Positions 63,257 through 64,000 of a stretch of DNA of 64,000 nucleotides are shown here, one piece after another (within the stretch, counting starts at the first letter, position 1; each line of letters starts with the position of its first letter). The notes beneath the pieces are model-generated. The model was not told the DNA's origin. It made no database searches and worked only from the letters and a program-made list of their open reading frames with translations. The stretch lies in assembly GCA_900239685.1 (NCBI GenBank), contig OENT01000406.1, positions 56,815 to 120,814 on the forward strand, read 5' to 3'. Origin of the DNA: Rotaria macrura. Lineage: Eukaryota; Rotifera; Eurotatoria; Philodinida; Philodinidae. The position numbers and the translations under genes are program-made.

Positions 63257-63765
63257 TATTATTTGAACGGTAAATATTATTTTAATAATGGAATGGTATT
63301 GAAATGAATTAGTTAATAGTTAAAAATATAATTATACAAGATCTTTTCTCAACACTTATGTACTGTATTATAGTAGTGATCAAAAATATACAACCACAAT
63401 ATTTTTGTTTTTCTTCTGTGATATTAAAAAGCTACCTCATATCCAAATAGTGATTCGGAAAGAAAATGAAGTGTTCTATTTGATGCACTATATAGCAGAT
63501 TTTCATGAGTGAATTACGATAGAAACATGTCTAGAAAACTAAAAACCATATTTTTCATATTCTGGAACACGTTGTTGAAACAATTTTTGACAATAACATG
63601 TTCAAGAACGAATAATTCTGAAGAAAACGATGTGTCGCTGAGTTTTCGACGACCTTGCATTAAAAATCTACAAACATCTCAAGAATTTTAAAAAATCAAA
63701 ATCTATTCAAAAATCGCTAAAAACTGACTAAAATACAAGGGGGAAACATGATACTTTTGTACTTT
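63257..63765. other. 3' region of the polytopic membrane gene
   Basis: AT-rich. A 60-codon frame at 63509-63691 begins with GTG and shows no coding character. No other feature. Confidence 0.55.
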
Positions 63766-63905
63766 AAAGTACAGTAAAGTACGGTAAAGTACCTTAAAGT
63801 ATCTTGAAGTACGGTCAAGTACGTTAAAGTATCTTAGAGTACCTCAAAGTACGTTAAAGTATCTTAAAGTACGTTAAAGTACGGTGAAGTATGGTAAAGT
63901 ATCTA
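63766..63905. repeat. Strict 10-bp tandem array, 14 units, core AGTA
   Basis: Fourteen consecutive 10-bp units without a single insertion or deletion, consensus AAAGTA followed by C or T and three variable bases (mostly GTT, CTT or GGT). Positions 3-6 (AGTA) are the same in every unit. A preceding GTACTTT makes the left edge partly palindromic. The AAAGTAC word is also clustered at both ends of the hAT-like element at 4118-5793, so this array may be the subterminal part of a related element whose other end lies beyond the window. Confidence 0.9.
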
Positions 63906-64000
63906 TTAGATGTTATACTCCTCGCACTGTTCGATATGGCACTATAGTTTGTTATATAAAGCGTACACCGTTTTGTAATGTTATACTAAAGATTTCTTAA

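Noticed and set aside
1-64000. CRISPR arrays, operons, bacterial promoters or ribosome binding sites
   Set aside because: Introns, tRNA structure and gene content are eukaryotic, and no spaced direct-repeat array with unique spacers was seen.

Overview
The window looks like nuclear DNA of a metazoan, most plausibly a bdelloid rotifer. It is AT-rich. Genes are spread between long non-coding stretches. Most introns are about 50-66 nt with GT-AG ends, and animal-type genes (RPL35, spartin, a clockwork-orange-like bHLH-Orange factor, a KIF26-like degenerate kinesin) lie beside intronless, lineage-restricted membrane or secreted protein genes. The species assignment is inference from composition, intron size and gene content; no marker gene proves it.

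Layout. 1-0.8 kb: a decayed rhodopsin-like GPCR pseudogene on the minus strand, running off the left edge. 3.0-3.8 kb: tRNA-Pro(TGG), then RPL35 (minus, 2 exons). 4.1-5.8 kb: a probable hAT-type non-autonomous element. 6.0-8.4 kb: spartin (minus, 9 exons, 513 aa). 13.2-14.5 kb: an unrecognised 4-exon gene (374 aa). 14.5-26.3 kb: a gene-poor stretch with repeats and a few coding-like relics. 26.3-27.6 kb: the bHLH-Orange factor (6 exons, 339 aa). 33.0-39.8 kb: the KIF26-like gene (9 exons, 816 aa). 40.2-43.4 kb: a gene relic, a large inverted repeat, a two-exon 141-aa gene that encodes only a dynein stalk-head-like (microtubule-binding) domain, and a short tandem repeat with covarying hairpins. 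46.2-48.4 kb: an LRR protein (3 exons, 382 aa). 49.8-51.2 kb: an intronless secreted AttH/CrtC-like protein (488 aa), a candidate for horizontal transfer. 55.6-56.0 kb: a small membrane protein with a 51-nt intron. 56.5-61.2 kb: an intronless 1555-aa receptor combining LDL-A-like modules, EGF modules and a 7TM bundle. 62.0-63.3 kb: a divergently transcribed intronless polytopic membrane protein. 63.77-63.91 kb: a strict 10-bp-period array.

The genes do not form one pathway; this is an ordinary mosaic of housekeeping, regulatory, cytoskeletal and lineage-specific genes. Exon structures were built by hand from splice-site and reading-phase agreement. The best candidates for something undescribed are the solo dynein stalk-head gene, the intronless AttH-like secreted protein, the giant LDLa/EGF/7TM receptor with its divergent partner, and the 10-bp-phased AGTA array.
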